Shown here piece by piece: positions 25,949 to 33,930 of a DNA stretch of 64,000 nucleotides. The position numbers and the translations under genes are program-made. Under the pieces are notes generated by a model, which worked only from the letters and a program-made list of their open reading frames with translations, ran no database searches and was not told where the DNA came from. This stretch comes from Planctomycetaceae bacterium (GTDB taxonomy: Bacteria; Planctomycetota; Planctomycetia; Gemmatales; Gemmataceae). The stretch is from NCBI GenBank assembly GCA_013823135.1, contig PNLP01000033.1, positions 16,987 through 80,986 on the forward strand, given 5' to 3'. Within the stretch, counting starts at the first letter, position 1, and each line of letters starts with the position of its first letter.

Positions 25949-25977
25949 TTTACCCGTGCCTCGGAAATCGCTATAAT
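25949..25977 (+). promoter_or_regulatory. Candidate sigma-70 promoter of dnaA
   Basis: TTTACC (25949-25954), a 17-base spacer and a perfect TATAAT (25972-25977). The predicted start of transcription would lie only a few bases before the dnaA ATG at 25988, giving an almost leaderless mRNA; no Shine-Dalgarno is present, which fits. Confidence 0.65.
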
Positions 25978-25987
25978 TTCCAGTGGA

Positions 25988-27070
25988 ATGAGCACACCAC
26001 GGCGGTCAAATTCTGGTGTCCGCCACGCACTCAAGGACGAGCGGCGAACGCACCCACCTGCCGACTCATCCCAACCACCCAAATTCGACCTCGGCAGCTT
26101 TCAGGTTCTCCCGGAAAATCGGTCCGCGGTTCGTGCCGTCAAAACGCTCGCTCGTGCCGTGAGCAACCACAAGCGTGTGCCGTTCTGCCCGCTGTTGCTC
26201 CACGGCACCCCTGGCAGCGGCAAGACGCACCTGACACGTTCGTTCCTCGCCGCGTTGATGCAAACGTCGCCGGAGATCACAGCACGTTCGGAATCCGCTG
26301 GCGACCTGGCCCGGCCGGATGTGATGACCGAGCAATCGGGCTTCGCAGACAGCGACCTTCAGGATTGCGATGTGCTCCTGCTCGAAGACATACAGCACCT
26401 TCCCGAACGCGCTGCCGACGGCGTGTGCGAACTGGTCGATCACCGGATTCGGCATCGGCAACTGCTGGTGATTACCACGAGTGTCAGCCCGGGGGAAATG
26501 CTCCACCTTCCCCGGCGACTCACCTCCCGGCTTGTGGCGGGTCTGGTCGTTCAACTGGAACCGCTGGGAATCGCGAGCCGGCGTGCCGTGCTGGCAGCGG
26601 CCGCGAAGGCACGGAACCTTCGCCTTGAAGCCGACGCCCTCGATTCGCTCGCGGCCCAAACCGGCGGCTTACGGGCGGCGCTGGGATTGCTCCAGAACCT
26701 CGCGCTCCTTGCGAAGAAGTTCCCCGGCCCACTCGATCTCGCAACGGTCGAAAACATTCTGACGCAAACCGGACAACCGACCTCGCGCGGCACCACGCTT
26801 GATGCGATCATCAAGCGTGTGGTTGCGGTGTTCGGCGTCACAGAGAAGACACTGTTCGGCCCGAGCCGCCTGCGGAACGTGCTGCTTTCTCGTCAGGTGG
26901 CGATGTATCTCGCGCGAGAACTCGTCGGGATGTCGTTGCCCCGCATCGGTGCCGCCTTCGGTCGCGATCACACGACGGTGTTGCATGCGTGCCGAAAGAT
27001 CGAAGATGCCGTGCAAACCAATGCGGAATTGAGCTCGCGTGTGCGACAATTGAGAGGCGAACTGGCCTAG
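25988..27070 (+). CDS. dnaA: Replication initiator DnaA (short form)
   Basis: A 360-aa DnaA that binds DnaA boxes at oriC and melts the origin. AAA+ domain: Walker A GTPGSGKTH (73-81), Walker B region DVLLLEDIQHL (128-138), sensor region LVITTSVSPGEM, LTSRLVAGLVVQLEPLG. C-terminal domain IV has the DnaA signature GRDHTTVLHACRKIE near 330-343. Typical DnaA has ~450 aa; domains I and II are reduced here to a ~30-residue basic leader. Gene order dnaA-oriC-dnaN-dciA-gyrB shows this is the chromosomal initiator and not an Hda-like paralogue. A TTG at 25943 is a possible but less likely start. Confidence 0.93.
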   Translation: MSTPRRSNSGVRHALKDERRTHPPADSSQPPKFDLGSFQVLPENRSAVRAVKTLARAVSNHKRVPFCPLLLHGTPGSGKTHLTRSFLAALMQTSPEITARSESAGDLARPDVMTEQSGFADSDLQDCDVLLLEDIQHLPERAADGVCELVDHRIRHRQLLVITTSVSPGEMLHLPRRLTSRLVAGLVVQLEPLGIASRRAVLAAAAKARNLRLEADALDSLAAQTGGLRAALGLLQNLALLAKKFPGPLDLATVENILTQTGQPTSRGTTLDAIIKRVVAVFGVTEKTLFGPSRLRNVLLSRQVAMYLARELVGMSLPRIGAAFGRDHTTVLHACRKIEDAVQTNAELSSRVRQLRGELA

Positions 27071-27410
27071 TGGAGAAGCGCTCCCAACCCTGTGGAAAAC
27101 TTGGCGCGCAGATGGCGCGCACGCATTCACAGGTGGCGCGCACGGGGTTCAGTTGGGAACAGCGAACACGGGGGAGTGTTCGAGGCGCACAGGAAATCAC
27201 AGGCGCGCCACGTGCGCGTCAAGTTTTCCACAGGCCATCGAGTCATCGATATTGCTGGGATTTGCAGGGAATTGTGTCGGTGGAGAATGCGTGCGCGCCA
27301 GAAACAGGCCACACCTTACTACCACTACTTGTTGTTTACAATTAAGGATTACATAAGAGGCTAAACCGCAAGGCGAAGCCAAGCCCAGGATGGGTGAAAG
27401 GACTTGGACG
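27071..27410. other. oriC: Predicted chromosomal replication origin (oriC)
   Basis: The 340-bp dnaA-dnaN intergenic region. It holds two DnaA-box-like 9-mers in opposite orientation, TGTGGAAAA at 27091-27099 and TTTTCCACA at 27224-27232 (one mismatch from TTATCCACA), embedded in an extended ~22-nt inverted repeat. Three direct copies of TGGCGCGCA start at 27102, 27113 and 27134 (spacing 11 and 21 bases), with an inverted copy at 27292 and related GCGCGC motifs at 27202-27221. An AT-rich stretch at 27329-27357 (TTGTTGTTTACAATTAAGG core), next to dnaN, is the likely unwinding element. Confidence 0.85.
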
Positions 27411-28538
27411 ATGAAGCTCACGTGCCCTCGGAATGGATTGCTGACAGCGTGCCAGTTGGTCTCCGCTGCGGTTCCCGCACGAACCACAAAGGAAATCCTC
27501 AGCAACATCAAGGCAGTGGCCCAGGACGACGCCCTGACGCTGATCGCCTTCGATACCGAGGTTGGCATCCGTTACGAGCTTCGGGGCAATAACGTGAGCC
27601 GGCCGGGCTCAGCGATCCTCCCCATCAACCAGCTCTCGGACATCCTGAAGAACAGCACCGACGACGAGATCAGCCTCGACACCGGTCCCGAGGTCACCAA
27701 GGTGAAGTGTGGCACCAGTCGGTACGAATTGCCGACGCGACCCGTGGACGAGTTCCCGGACCTTCCCACGTTCGACGATGCCGGGCGCTATCACGAGATC
27801 ACGGCGGGGATTCTGCGAGCGATGATTCGCCGCACAGCATTCGCCGCGGACAAGAAGGACAGCGGTGGCCGGTTCGCTCTCAAGGGTGTGCTGTGGGAAG
27901 CGGAAGGTCGCGTTGCTCGACTGGTGGCCACCGACACAAAGCGGCTGGCACTCTGCGAAGGCCCAGCATCGGTCTACGGACCCGCTGACACCGTGAAGGC
28001 CACGCACCTCGTGCCACCGAAGGCCATCGCACTGCTTGAACGCAACCTCACGGATGATGGCGAACTAGTCCGGGTGGGGTTGCGAACGAACGACGCGGTG
28101 TTCCAGACCGAGAGGGCGATGATCTACACCACGCTCGTGCAGGGCCGCTACCCGCCGTACAAGGACATCATCGGACAGACCCGCAAGGGTGCCGCGGTGC
28201 AGATCCCGTTGCCTGTGGATGGCTTCCTCGCTCGCGTGCGGCAAGCCGCAATCGTGACCGACGACGAAAGCAAGCGTGTCGAGATGCGATTCTCCCCAGG
28301 CAAGGTGGCAATGCAGGCCCGCGGTGCCGACACGGGTTCGAGCGAGGTGGAGTTACTGTTGCCAGAGTATGACGGCCCGGAAGTGAACATCGCGTTCGAT
28401 CCGTCGTACCTCGTGGAGTTCCTGAGGGCACTGGAAGGTGAGCCCACGGTCATGCTGGAGATGACGGACGGCACCAAGCCGGCGCTGTTCAAGTGCGGCG
28501 ATGGGTACGTTTATCTCGTGATGCCACTGGCGGGGTGA
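27411..28538 (+). CDS. dnaN: DNA polymerase III beta sliding clamp
   Basis: A 375-aa beta clamp, the normal length; the homodimer encircles DNA and tethers polymerase III and repair proteins. MKLTCPRNGLLTACQLVSAAVPART opens the first of three domains; ILPINQLSDILKNSTDD, ELPTRPVDEFPDLP, VLWEAEGRVARLVATDTKRLALCE, RYPPYKDII and the C-terminal KCGDGYVYLVMPLAG (hydrophobic-groove strand) are all typical. AAGGA about nine bases before the ATG at 27411 decides against the in-frame ATG at 27390. It follows oriC and lies 3 bases before dciA. Confidence 0.97.
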   Translation: MKLTCPRNGLLTACQLVSAAVPARTTKEILSNIKAVAQDDALTLIAFDTEVGIRYELRGNNVSRPGSAILPINQLSDILKNSTDDEISLDTGPEVTKVKCGTSRYELPTRPVDEFPDLPTFDDAGRYHEITAGILRAMIRRTAFAADKKDSGGRFALKGVLWEAEGRVARLVATDTKRLALCEGPASVYGPADTVKATHLVPPKAIALLERNLTDDGELVRVGLRTNDAVFQTERAMIYTTLVQGRYPPYKDIIGQTRKGAAVQIPLPVDGFLARVRQAAIVTDDESKRVEMRFSPGKVAMQARGADTGSSEVELLLPEYDGPEVNIAFDPSYLVEFLRALEGEPTVMLEMTDGTKPALFKCGDGYVYLVMPLAG

Positions 28539-28541
28539 TCC

Positions 28542-28856
28542 ATGGCTGCCAACGATAACCGAGGACCGGAGAACATCGCCGACATTCTCGGCCGGCTGTT
28601 CACGTCCCGCGGCTGGGGGCGGAAGAACGAGCGGTTGCAGTTGGAATCGGCGTGGGCCGACGTGGCGGGAGCGGAACTGCTCAAGAGCACCCGCGTGCTG
28701 GGCCTGAAACGCGGCGTGCTGGAAGTCGATGTGCGGAACGCCGTGTTGATGTCGGAACTGACCCAGTTCCACAAGCGTGGCTTGCTTGCAAAGCTCCGCA
28801 AGGTGTTGGTGGGCGTCACGCTCACCGACATCAAGTTCCGCGCCGGCGCGTGGTGA
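28542..28856 (+). CDS. dciA: DUF721/DciA-like helicase-associated protein
   Basis: A 104-aa protein of the DUF721 family, whose members (DciA) assist loading of the replicative helicase in bacteria that lack DnaC/DnaI. The family KH-like core is visible: ENIADILGRLFTSRGWGRKNERLQLESAWADVAG, then LKRGVLEVDVRNAVLMSELTQFHKRGLLAKLR. Placement right after dnaN and before gyrB, where many bacteria have recF-dciA-gyrB, supports the call. recF itself is absent here. It starts 3 bases after dnaN, so translation is probably coupled. Confidence 0.88.
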   Translation: MAANDNRGPENIADILGRLFTSRGWGRKNERLQLESAWADVAGAELLKSTRVLGLKRGVLEVDVRNAVLMSELTQFHKRGLLAKLRKVLVGVTLTDIKFRAGAW

Positions 28857-28876
28857 TTTCTATGACGCGACGTTGA

Positions 28877-28932
28877 GTTTAGCGGTTGCCCCGGCGGGGC
28901 AACCTGCGGACCCGGTGGGTCCGCCGCTAAAC
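28877..28932. repeat. Two-hairpin palindromic element (GTTTAGC...GCTAAAC), copy 2
   Basis: Outer arms GTTTAGCGG (28877-28885) and CCGCTAAAC (28924-28932) enclose TTGCCCC/GGGGCAA (loop GGC) and GGACCC/GGGTCC (loop GGT). Same layout as 13394-13459 but with different inner stems. It lies between dciA and gyrB. Confidence 0.85.
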
Positions 28933-28967
28933 GGTTGTGATGACGCAAACTCGACAACATCCACAGG

Positions 28968-31514
28968 ATGAACACCGATATGAGCACGGACCTTGCGGTT
29001 GATGCCTACGACGAAACGAACATGAAGAGCCTCAAGGATGCGGCTCACATTCGCCAGAACCCCGGCATGTACGTCGGCAACACGCAATCGGGCGGGTTGC
29101 ACCACCTCGTCTACGAAATCGTTTCCAACTCCGTCGATGAAGCGCTCGGTGGGTACTGCACCCAGATTCGCGTGACCATTCACGGCGATAGTTCCGTCAC
29201 GGTCTCCGACGATGGTCGCGGGATTCCCGTTGGCATCAAGAAGGACACGGGGAAGTCGGCGCTCGAAGAGGCGCTCACTGTTGCCGGGAACAGCGGCAAG
29301 TTCGACAACGCCGCGTACCGCGTGTCGATCGGGCTGCACGGCATGGGTGCGAAGGCGATGAACGCCCTCTCCGAGTGGTGCGAGGTCGAGGTGCGGCGCG
29401 ACGGGCACATCTACAAGATGGAGTTCGAGCGAGGCTACGCCACGAGCCCGCTTCAGGATCTCGGAACAACGCCGGACAAGCAGACGGGCACGTCGATCAC
29501 CTTCAAGCCCGACCCCGAAATGTTCGGGGATCTCACGTTCTCTTACGACACACTCGCGGACCGCTTCCGGGAAATCGCCTATCTGAACCGGGGTCTGCGG
29601 ATCTCGTTGCAGGACGAACGCGACGGCCGCGGTGAATCGTACTGCTACGAGGGCGGCATCGCCGAGTACGTCGTCTGGCTGAACGAGAAGGAAACCCCGG
29701 AGCACCCGCCGATCTACATCAAGAAGGAAGTGGAATTCACGACGGGGGATCGCGGCGGGCTGATGATCTCCACGGAGATTGCACTCCAATACACAGCGGG
29801 TGAAGAGAAGATCGAGCGCTGCTTCACGAACGGTGCATTCAACCCCATCGGTGGCACGCACCTGTCAGGCTTCCGCGCCGGGTTGACGAAGGCTGTCAAC
29901 GCTTACGGCAAGAAGGAAGGGCACTTCAAGGAAGGTCTTGAAGTTCGCGGCGACGACTTCCGCGAGGGTCTGACGGCCGTCATCAGCGTGGGGCACCCCG
30001 ATCCCGTGTTCGAATCGCAAACCAAGGTGCGGCTCAACAACCCGGAAATGGAAGGGATCGTCAGCAGTGTCGTGTACAGCTTCATGACGGAATATCTGGA
30101 GAAGAACCCGAAGGATGCGACGCGAATCTGCAAGCGCATCGCCCTGTCGGCCGAGGCCCGCATCGCGGCCCGCAAGGCTGTGGACGCGCTCAAGGACCGC
30201 AAGAACATCCTCAGCGGTGGCGGCTTGCCCGGTAAGTTGTTCGACTGCACCACCCGCGAACGCGACAAGAGCGAACTGTTCCTCGTCGAAGGTGATTCCG
30301 CCGGTGGCAGCGCCGAGAGTGGTCGCGATCGCATGTTCCAGGCCGTGTTGCCGTTGCGGGGTAAGGTGCTGAACGTCGAGAAAGCGAAGCTCGAAAAGCT
30401 GCTGAAGAATAACGAAATCTCGGCCCTGATCGCCGCGACGGGTGTGGACATCGAGAACGTCGAGGACATCAGCAAGATCCGCTACGGGAAGATCATCATC
30501 CTGACGGACGCCGACGTGGACGGCCAGCACATCCGCACCCTGTTGCTGACGTTCTTCTTCCGCCAGATGCGAAAGCTCGTCGAAGAGGGGCACCTTTTCG
30601 TCGCACGCCCCCCGCTGTACAAGGTCACGCAGAAGAAGGAATCTCGGTTTGTGCAGACCCGCGAGGAGATGATTTCCGAACTCATGGGCCGCGGGCTCAA
30701 GGAAACGGTTCTTCACATCCAGGCCGTGAACGGTCGGGCGAACCGCGATGTCACGGGCGACGATCTGGCGAAACTGTTGCCGTTGCTGGCCGAGGTCGAG
30801 ACGGCTGTGGTGAACCTGGAACGCCGCGGACACACGCTCGATACGTATCTCAAGAAGGCGAACCCCGAGGGTTTGCTGCCGTCGTATCACGTGCAGTTCG
30901 CGGGGAAGGAGCACTGGTTCTACTCGCAGGCCGAGGTCGATGCTTTCCGCGTGGAACAGTCGAAGAAGCTCGGCAAGGAACTGGTGCTGGCCCTCGATGT
31001 TGTGAGCACGCCGGAAGACCCCACGGCAGCGGAATCGGGTTCCGCACCGACCGCTCCCCACGCGGCGGAGCGCTACACGCAGGACGACTGGCACGAGGTG
31101 CGGGTGCTGAACCGTGCCATCGGGAAGTTGAAGGAAGCCGGGTTCGAGGCGGGCGATCTTGTGGCGTTGCCACGGATCGCGGGACGCGAGCCAGCGGTGC
31201 GGTTCGTGGTGGCGCACGGCGAGATTCGCCGCGACCTCTCGCACTTGCTGCTGCTCGTCTCCGAGATCCGCAAGTTCGGTGAAAAGGGGATCAGCGTGAC
31301 GCGGTTCAAGGGTCTGGGTGAAATGGACCCCGAGGAGCTTTGGGACACAACACTTGACCCGCAACACCGCACGCTGCTGAAGGTGACGCTGAACGACGCG
31401 ATGGCTGCCGAGAAGGAATTCCGCCGCCTGATGGGCGAGGACGTGGACGGACGTCGGCGCTTCATCTTCGACAAGCCGCTGAACAACCCCGAAGACATCG
31501 ACTACGGGGCCTGA
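28968..31514 (+). CDS. gyrB: DNA gyrase subunit B
   Basis: An 848-aa ATPase subunit of gyrase, which introduces negative supercoils with GyrA. GHKL ATPase: HHLVYEIVSNSVDEALGG, VSDDGRGIPVG, GLHGMGAKAMNAL. Transducer: GGTHLSGFR. TOPRIM: LFLVEGDSAGGSAESGRDRMFQAVLPLRGKVLNVEKA and IILTDADVDGQHIRTLLLTFFFRQM. The C-terminal end has FKGLGEMDPEELWDTTLDP. An insert of ~170 residues with AE-rich sequence separates the TOPRIM parts, a feature of many GyrB proteins. Start 28968 or 28980 (MSTDLAV) are both possible. It could be ParE in principle, but the dnaA-dnaN context favours GyrB. Confidence 0.96.
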   Translation: MNTDMSTDLAVDAYDETNMKSLKDAAHIRQNPGMYVGNTQSGGLHHLVYEIVSNSVDEALGGYCTQIRVTIHGDSSVTVSDDGRGIPVGIKKDTGKSALEEALTVAGNSGKFDNAAYRVSIGLHGMGAKAMNALSEWCEVEVRRDGHIYKMEFERGYATSPLQDLGTTPDKQTGTSITFKPDPEMFGDLTFSYDTLADRFREIAYLNRGLRISLQDERDGRGESYCYEGGIAEYVVWLNEKETPEHPPIYIKKEVEFTTGDRGGLMISTEIALQYTAGEEKIERCFTNGAFNPIGGTHLSGFRAGLTKAVNAYGKKEGHFKEGLEVRGDDFREGLTAVISVGHPDPVFESQTKVRLNNPEMEGIVSSVVYSFMTEYLEKNPKDATRICKRIALSAEARIAARKAVDALKDRKNILSGGGLPGKLFDCTTRERDKSELFLVEGDSAGGSAESGRDRMFQAVLPLRGKVLNVEKAKLEKLLKNNEISALIAATGVDIENVEDISKIRYGKIIILTDADVDGQHIRTLLLTFFFRQMRKLVEEGHLFVARPPLYKVTQKKESRFVQTREEMISELMGRGLKETVLHIQAVNGRANRDVTGDDLAKLLPLLAEVETAVVNLERRGHTLDTYLKKANPEGLLPSYHVQFAGKEHWFYSQAEVDAFRVEQSKKLGKELVLALDVVSTPEDPTAAESGSAPTAPHAAERYTQDDWHEVRVLNRAIGKLKEAGFEAGDLVALPRIAGREPAVRFVVAHGEIRRDLSHLLLLVSEIRKFGEKGISVTRFKGLGEMDPEELWDTTLDPQHRTLLKVTLNDAMAAEKEFRRLMGEDVDGRRRFIFDKPLNNPEDIDYGA

Positions 31515-31518
31515 CCAA

Positions 31519-31595
31519 TTTCAGATTGCAGATTGATGATTGACGATTGAAAGGCACCGATTGGTTCTGCTCAATCATCAATCTGCAATCTGAAA
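31519..31595. repeat. Perfect 25-bp inverted repeat after gyrB
   Basis: Arms 31519-31543 and 31571-31595 are exact complements (start TTTCAGATTGCAGATTGATG) with a 27-nt spacer. AT-rich compared with the surroundings, which is typical of dispersed repeats in this genus. It could also act as a gyrB terminator. Confidence 0.85.
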
Positions 31596-31684
31596 TCATC
31601 AATCCCGCGACTGCTCTTTTCCCATCTCCCCGTGCGCCGGTAGAATCCCCGCAGGTTACCGAAGTTCGCACGGGAGCACGCACG

Positions 31685-32182
31685 GTGGCAATTCGGGTTG
31701 GCAGTGGCCACGATTCGCATCGACTGGCCGAGGGTCGGCCACTGATCCTCGGCGGGATCACCATTCCGCACAATCGTGGGCTCGTCGGGCATTCCGATGC
31801 CGACGCCGTGTTGCACGCCGTCACGGATGCGCTGTTGGGCGCTCTCGGGCTTGGCGACCTTGGCGACGCCTACCCGGACACCGACCCGCGCTACCTGGGT
31901 GCGGATTCGCGGCTGTTCCTCACGGAAACGCTGACCAAGTTGAACCAACTGGGCTGGTCCGTGGTCAATTTGGATGTGACGATCTTCGCACAGGAACCGA
32001 AATTCGGCCCGGTGAAGGCTGCGATCCGCGACAACCTCGCGGCGCTGCTCGGCGTGCCGACGGATTGCGTGAACGTGAAGGCCAAAACCGGCGAGAAGGT
32101 CGGGCACATTGGCCGCGGTGAGGCGATCGCAACGCACGCAGTCGTGTTGATTGAACGTCTTCCCGGCGAATGGTCGGTGTGA
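31685..32182 (+). CDS. ispF: 2-C-methyl-D-erythritol 2,4-cyclodiphosphate synthase
   Basis: A 165-aa trimeric enzyme of the MEP isoprenoid pathway. GSGHDSHRLAEGRPLILGGITIP contains the Asp and His zinc ligands; GHSDADAVLHAVTDALLGALGLGDLG holds the third; TIFAQEPKFGP and VNVKAKTGEKVGHIGRGEAIATHAVVLI bind CDP-ME phosphate. The GTG at 31685 is chosen because the family N-terminus starts there and GGGAG lies about 8 bases upstream; reading from 31547 would translate the inverted repeat. No ispD is adjacent. Confidence 0.95.
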   Translation: MAIRVGSGHDSHRLAEGRPLILGGITIPHNRGLVGHSDADAVLHAVTDALLGALGLGDLGDAYPDTDPRYLGADSRLFLTETLTKLNQLGWSVVNLDVTIFAQEPKFGPVKAAIRDNLAALLGVPTDCVNVKAKTGEKVGHIGRGEAIATHAVVLIERLPGEWSV

Positions 32183-32188
32183 GCGGTT

Positions 32189-32233
32189 TTTGTTTAGCCG
32201 CGACCGAAGGGAGCGCTGACGCTCTCTCAACGG
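32189..32233. repeat. Partial dispersed repeat with hairpin
   Basis: TTTAGCCGCGACCGAAGGG followed by a small hairpin GAGCG/CGCTC (loop CTGA). It begins with the same TTTAGC as the two-hairpin elements and may be a truncated relative. Lies between ispF and cysS. Confidence 0.45.
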
Positions 32234-32263
32234 GTGTAATGTCACGAAAGACAAGAGTTTCCC

Positions 32264-33799
32264 ATGTTGCAAGTGTATTCGACGCTGACCCGCAAGAAGG
32301 AACCGTTCCACAAGCAGCCCGGCGAGTCCGTGTCGATGTACGTGTGCGGGCCGACGGTATACAAGCCGAGCCACATCGGGCACATGGTCGGGCCGGTGAT
32401 CTTCGACACGGTGAAGCGCTACCTCACATACCTTGGGTACAAGGTGACGTGGGTCGTCAACATCACCGACGTGGACGACAAGCTCATCATCCGGGCACGC
32501 GAACTGAAGATGACGGTGCCGGACCTCGCGGCACAGATGACGGAAGACTACTTCAAGTGCCTCAAGGCGCTGAACGTCACGGGGATCGACCACTTCCCGC
32601 GAGCCACGGAACACGTCGCGGGGATGATCGAGGTGATTCAAAAGCTCGAAGAAAAGGGGTACGCTTATCAGGTGGATGACGGCGTGTACTTCGACGTGTC
32701 GAAGGACGCGGACTACGGCGCACTCAGCAACCGCGACCCCGAGCAAATGGAAGCGGGGGCACGCCTCGAAGTAAACTCACGGAAGCGGAACCCCGGCGAC
32801 TTCGCGCTGTGGAAGGGTGCGAAGCCCGACGAGCCGGTGGAGGTGCAGTACACGAGCCCGTTCAAGTGCGGTCGCGGTCGGCCGGGCTGGCACATCGAGT
32901 GCACCTGCATGGCGATCAAGATGCTGGGCGAAACGCTCGACATCCACGGCGGCGGCCTCGACCTACAGTTCCCGCACCACGAGAACGAACTTGCCCAAAG
33001 CGAAAGCTGGACCGACAAGCCGTTCGCGAAGATTTGGATGCACAACGGCCTGTTGAAGATGGGTTCAGCGAAGATGGCTGGCTCAGTCGGCAACGTCGTG
33101 AACATCGCGGACTTGTTGCAACGCCACAGCGCCGAAACCGTGCGCTTCTTGCTACTGAGTTCGCACTACCGCAGTCCGATCGAGTACAGCGAAGAACGAC
33201 TCGATGAGATTTCAAGGTCTTTGGAAGGCTTCTACCGCTTCTTTGAGCGAGTCGAGCGTATCATCGGGAACAGTTTCTATTCGCTGCCTGTAGAGGAGTC
33301 TGTAACGGCGCAATCATGGGCGCAGGAGACAAACTTCGGCGGACATCTCGGAGCTCACTACACTCGGTTTTTGGAGTACATGAATGACGATTTCAATACA
33401 GGTGGGGCAGCCGGAGTTCTTTTCGAGTTGCTGGGGACACTAAACAAGTTTGCTGATGACCGTCGGCTTGATTCAGATACTTCAGTGCCGGGGTCGGTGG
33501 TGAAAAGCACCTTTCGAGCAGGTGCAATCGTCATGCGGACATTGGGAAACATCCTCGGTCTGTTCTGGGAAGCTCCCGCGAAGCAATCGTTAGGTGGCGG
33601 TGATGCACTCGTATCGGGACTCATGCAACTGCTGCTCGATCTGCGGAACAACCTCCGCACGGAGGCGAAGACGGCCGCGAAGGACAACCCACTGAAGAAG
33701 GCGCTGTTCGACCAAACCGACCTCATCCGCAAGCGGCTCGCGGAACTCGGCGTCACGCTCGAAGATCGCCCCGGTGGCACGACCTGGCGCGTGGGCTAG
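32264..33799 (+). CDS. cysS: Cysteinyl-tRNA synthetase
   Basis: A 511-aa class I synthetase that charges tRNA-Cys. The HIGH motif is HIGH (37-40) after MYVCGPTVYKPS with zinc ligand Cys28; other zinc ligands are in GWHIECTCM and HHENE; WMHNGLLKM precedes the signature loop. That loop reads KMAGS (270-274) instead of KMSKS, so the second lysine is replaced by Gly, which is unusual because this Lys normally stabilises the adenylation transition state. Roughly bases 33195-33590 (helical-bundle domain) use more A/T-ending codons than the rest of the gene. The C-terminal anticodon domain is intact (LIRKRLAELGVTLEDRPGGTTWR). Confidence 0.95.
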   Translation: MLQVYSTLTRKKEPFHKQPGESVSMYVCGPTVYKPSHIGHMVGPVIFDTVKRYLTYLGYKVTWVVNITDVDDKLIIRARELKMTVPDLAAQMTEDYFKCLKALNVTGIDHFPRATEHVAGMIEVIQKLEEKGYAYQVDDGVYFDVSKDADYGALSNRDPEQMEAGARLEVNSRKRNPGDFALWKGAKPDEPVEVQYTSPFKCGRGRPGWHIECTCMAIKMLGETLDIHGGGLDLQFPHHENELAQSESWTDKPFAKIWMHNGLLKMGSAKMAGSVGNVVNIADLLQRHSAETVRFLLLSSHYRSPIEYSEERLDEISRSLEGFYRFFERVERIIGNSFYSLPVEESVTAQSWAQETNFGGHLGAHYTRFLEYMNDDFNTGGAAGVLFELLGTLNKFADDRRLDSDTSVPGSVVKSTFRAGAIVMRTLGNILGLFWEAPAKQSLGGGDALVSGLMQLLLDLRNNLRTEAKTAAKDNPLKKALFDQTDLIRKRLAELGVTLEDRPGGTTWRVG

Positions 33800-33826
33800 T
33801 GTTGGTTCGATGAGGGGTTAAGAGTC

Positions 33827-33890
33827 GGGTCCGAGCCCGAGCGCCAAGCGAGGGGCACACGGACCTCGCTTGGCGCTCGGGCTCGGACCC
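33827..33890. repeat. Long perfect palindrome (27-bp arms, 10-nt loop)
   Basis: Arms 33827-33853 and 33864-33890 are perfectly complementary; the arm begins GGGTCCGAGCCCGAGCGCC. It would terminate transcription after cysS if transcribed, but has no U-run; similar elements occur at 36560-36625 and 50871-50937. Confidence 0.85.
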
Positions 33891-33930
33891 TACCGCGTCA
33901 AATGAAACGACAAAATTGAGGAATGCGATC

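Noticed and set aside
27102..27142. CRISPR-like array from the TGGCGCGCA repeats
   Set aside because: Units are 9 nt with spacing of 11 and 21, far too short for repeats and spacers, and they lie in oriC with no cas genes.
28957..28965. ACATCCACA before gyrB as a DnaA box
   Set aside because: It has two mismatches to TTATCCACA and stands alone; chance occurrence is likely.
29865..31367. 500-aa frame antisense to gyrB
   Set aside because: It lies opposite conserved gyrB codons and is His/Arg/Leu-rich low-quality sequence, as expected for a shadow frame.
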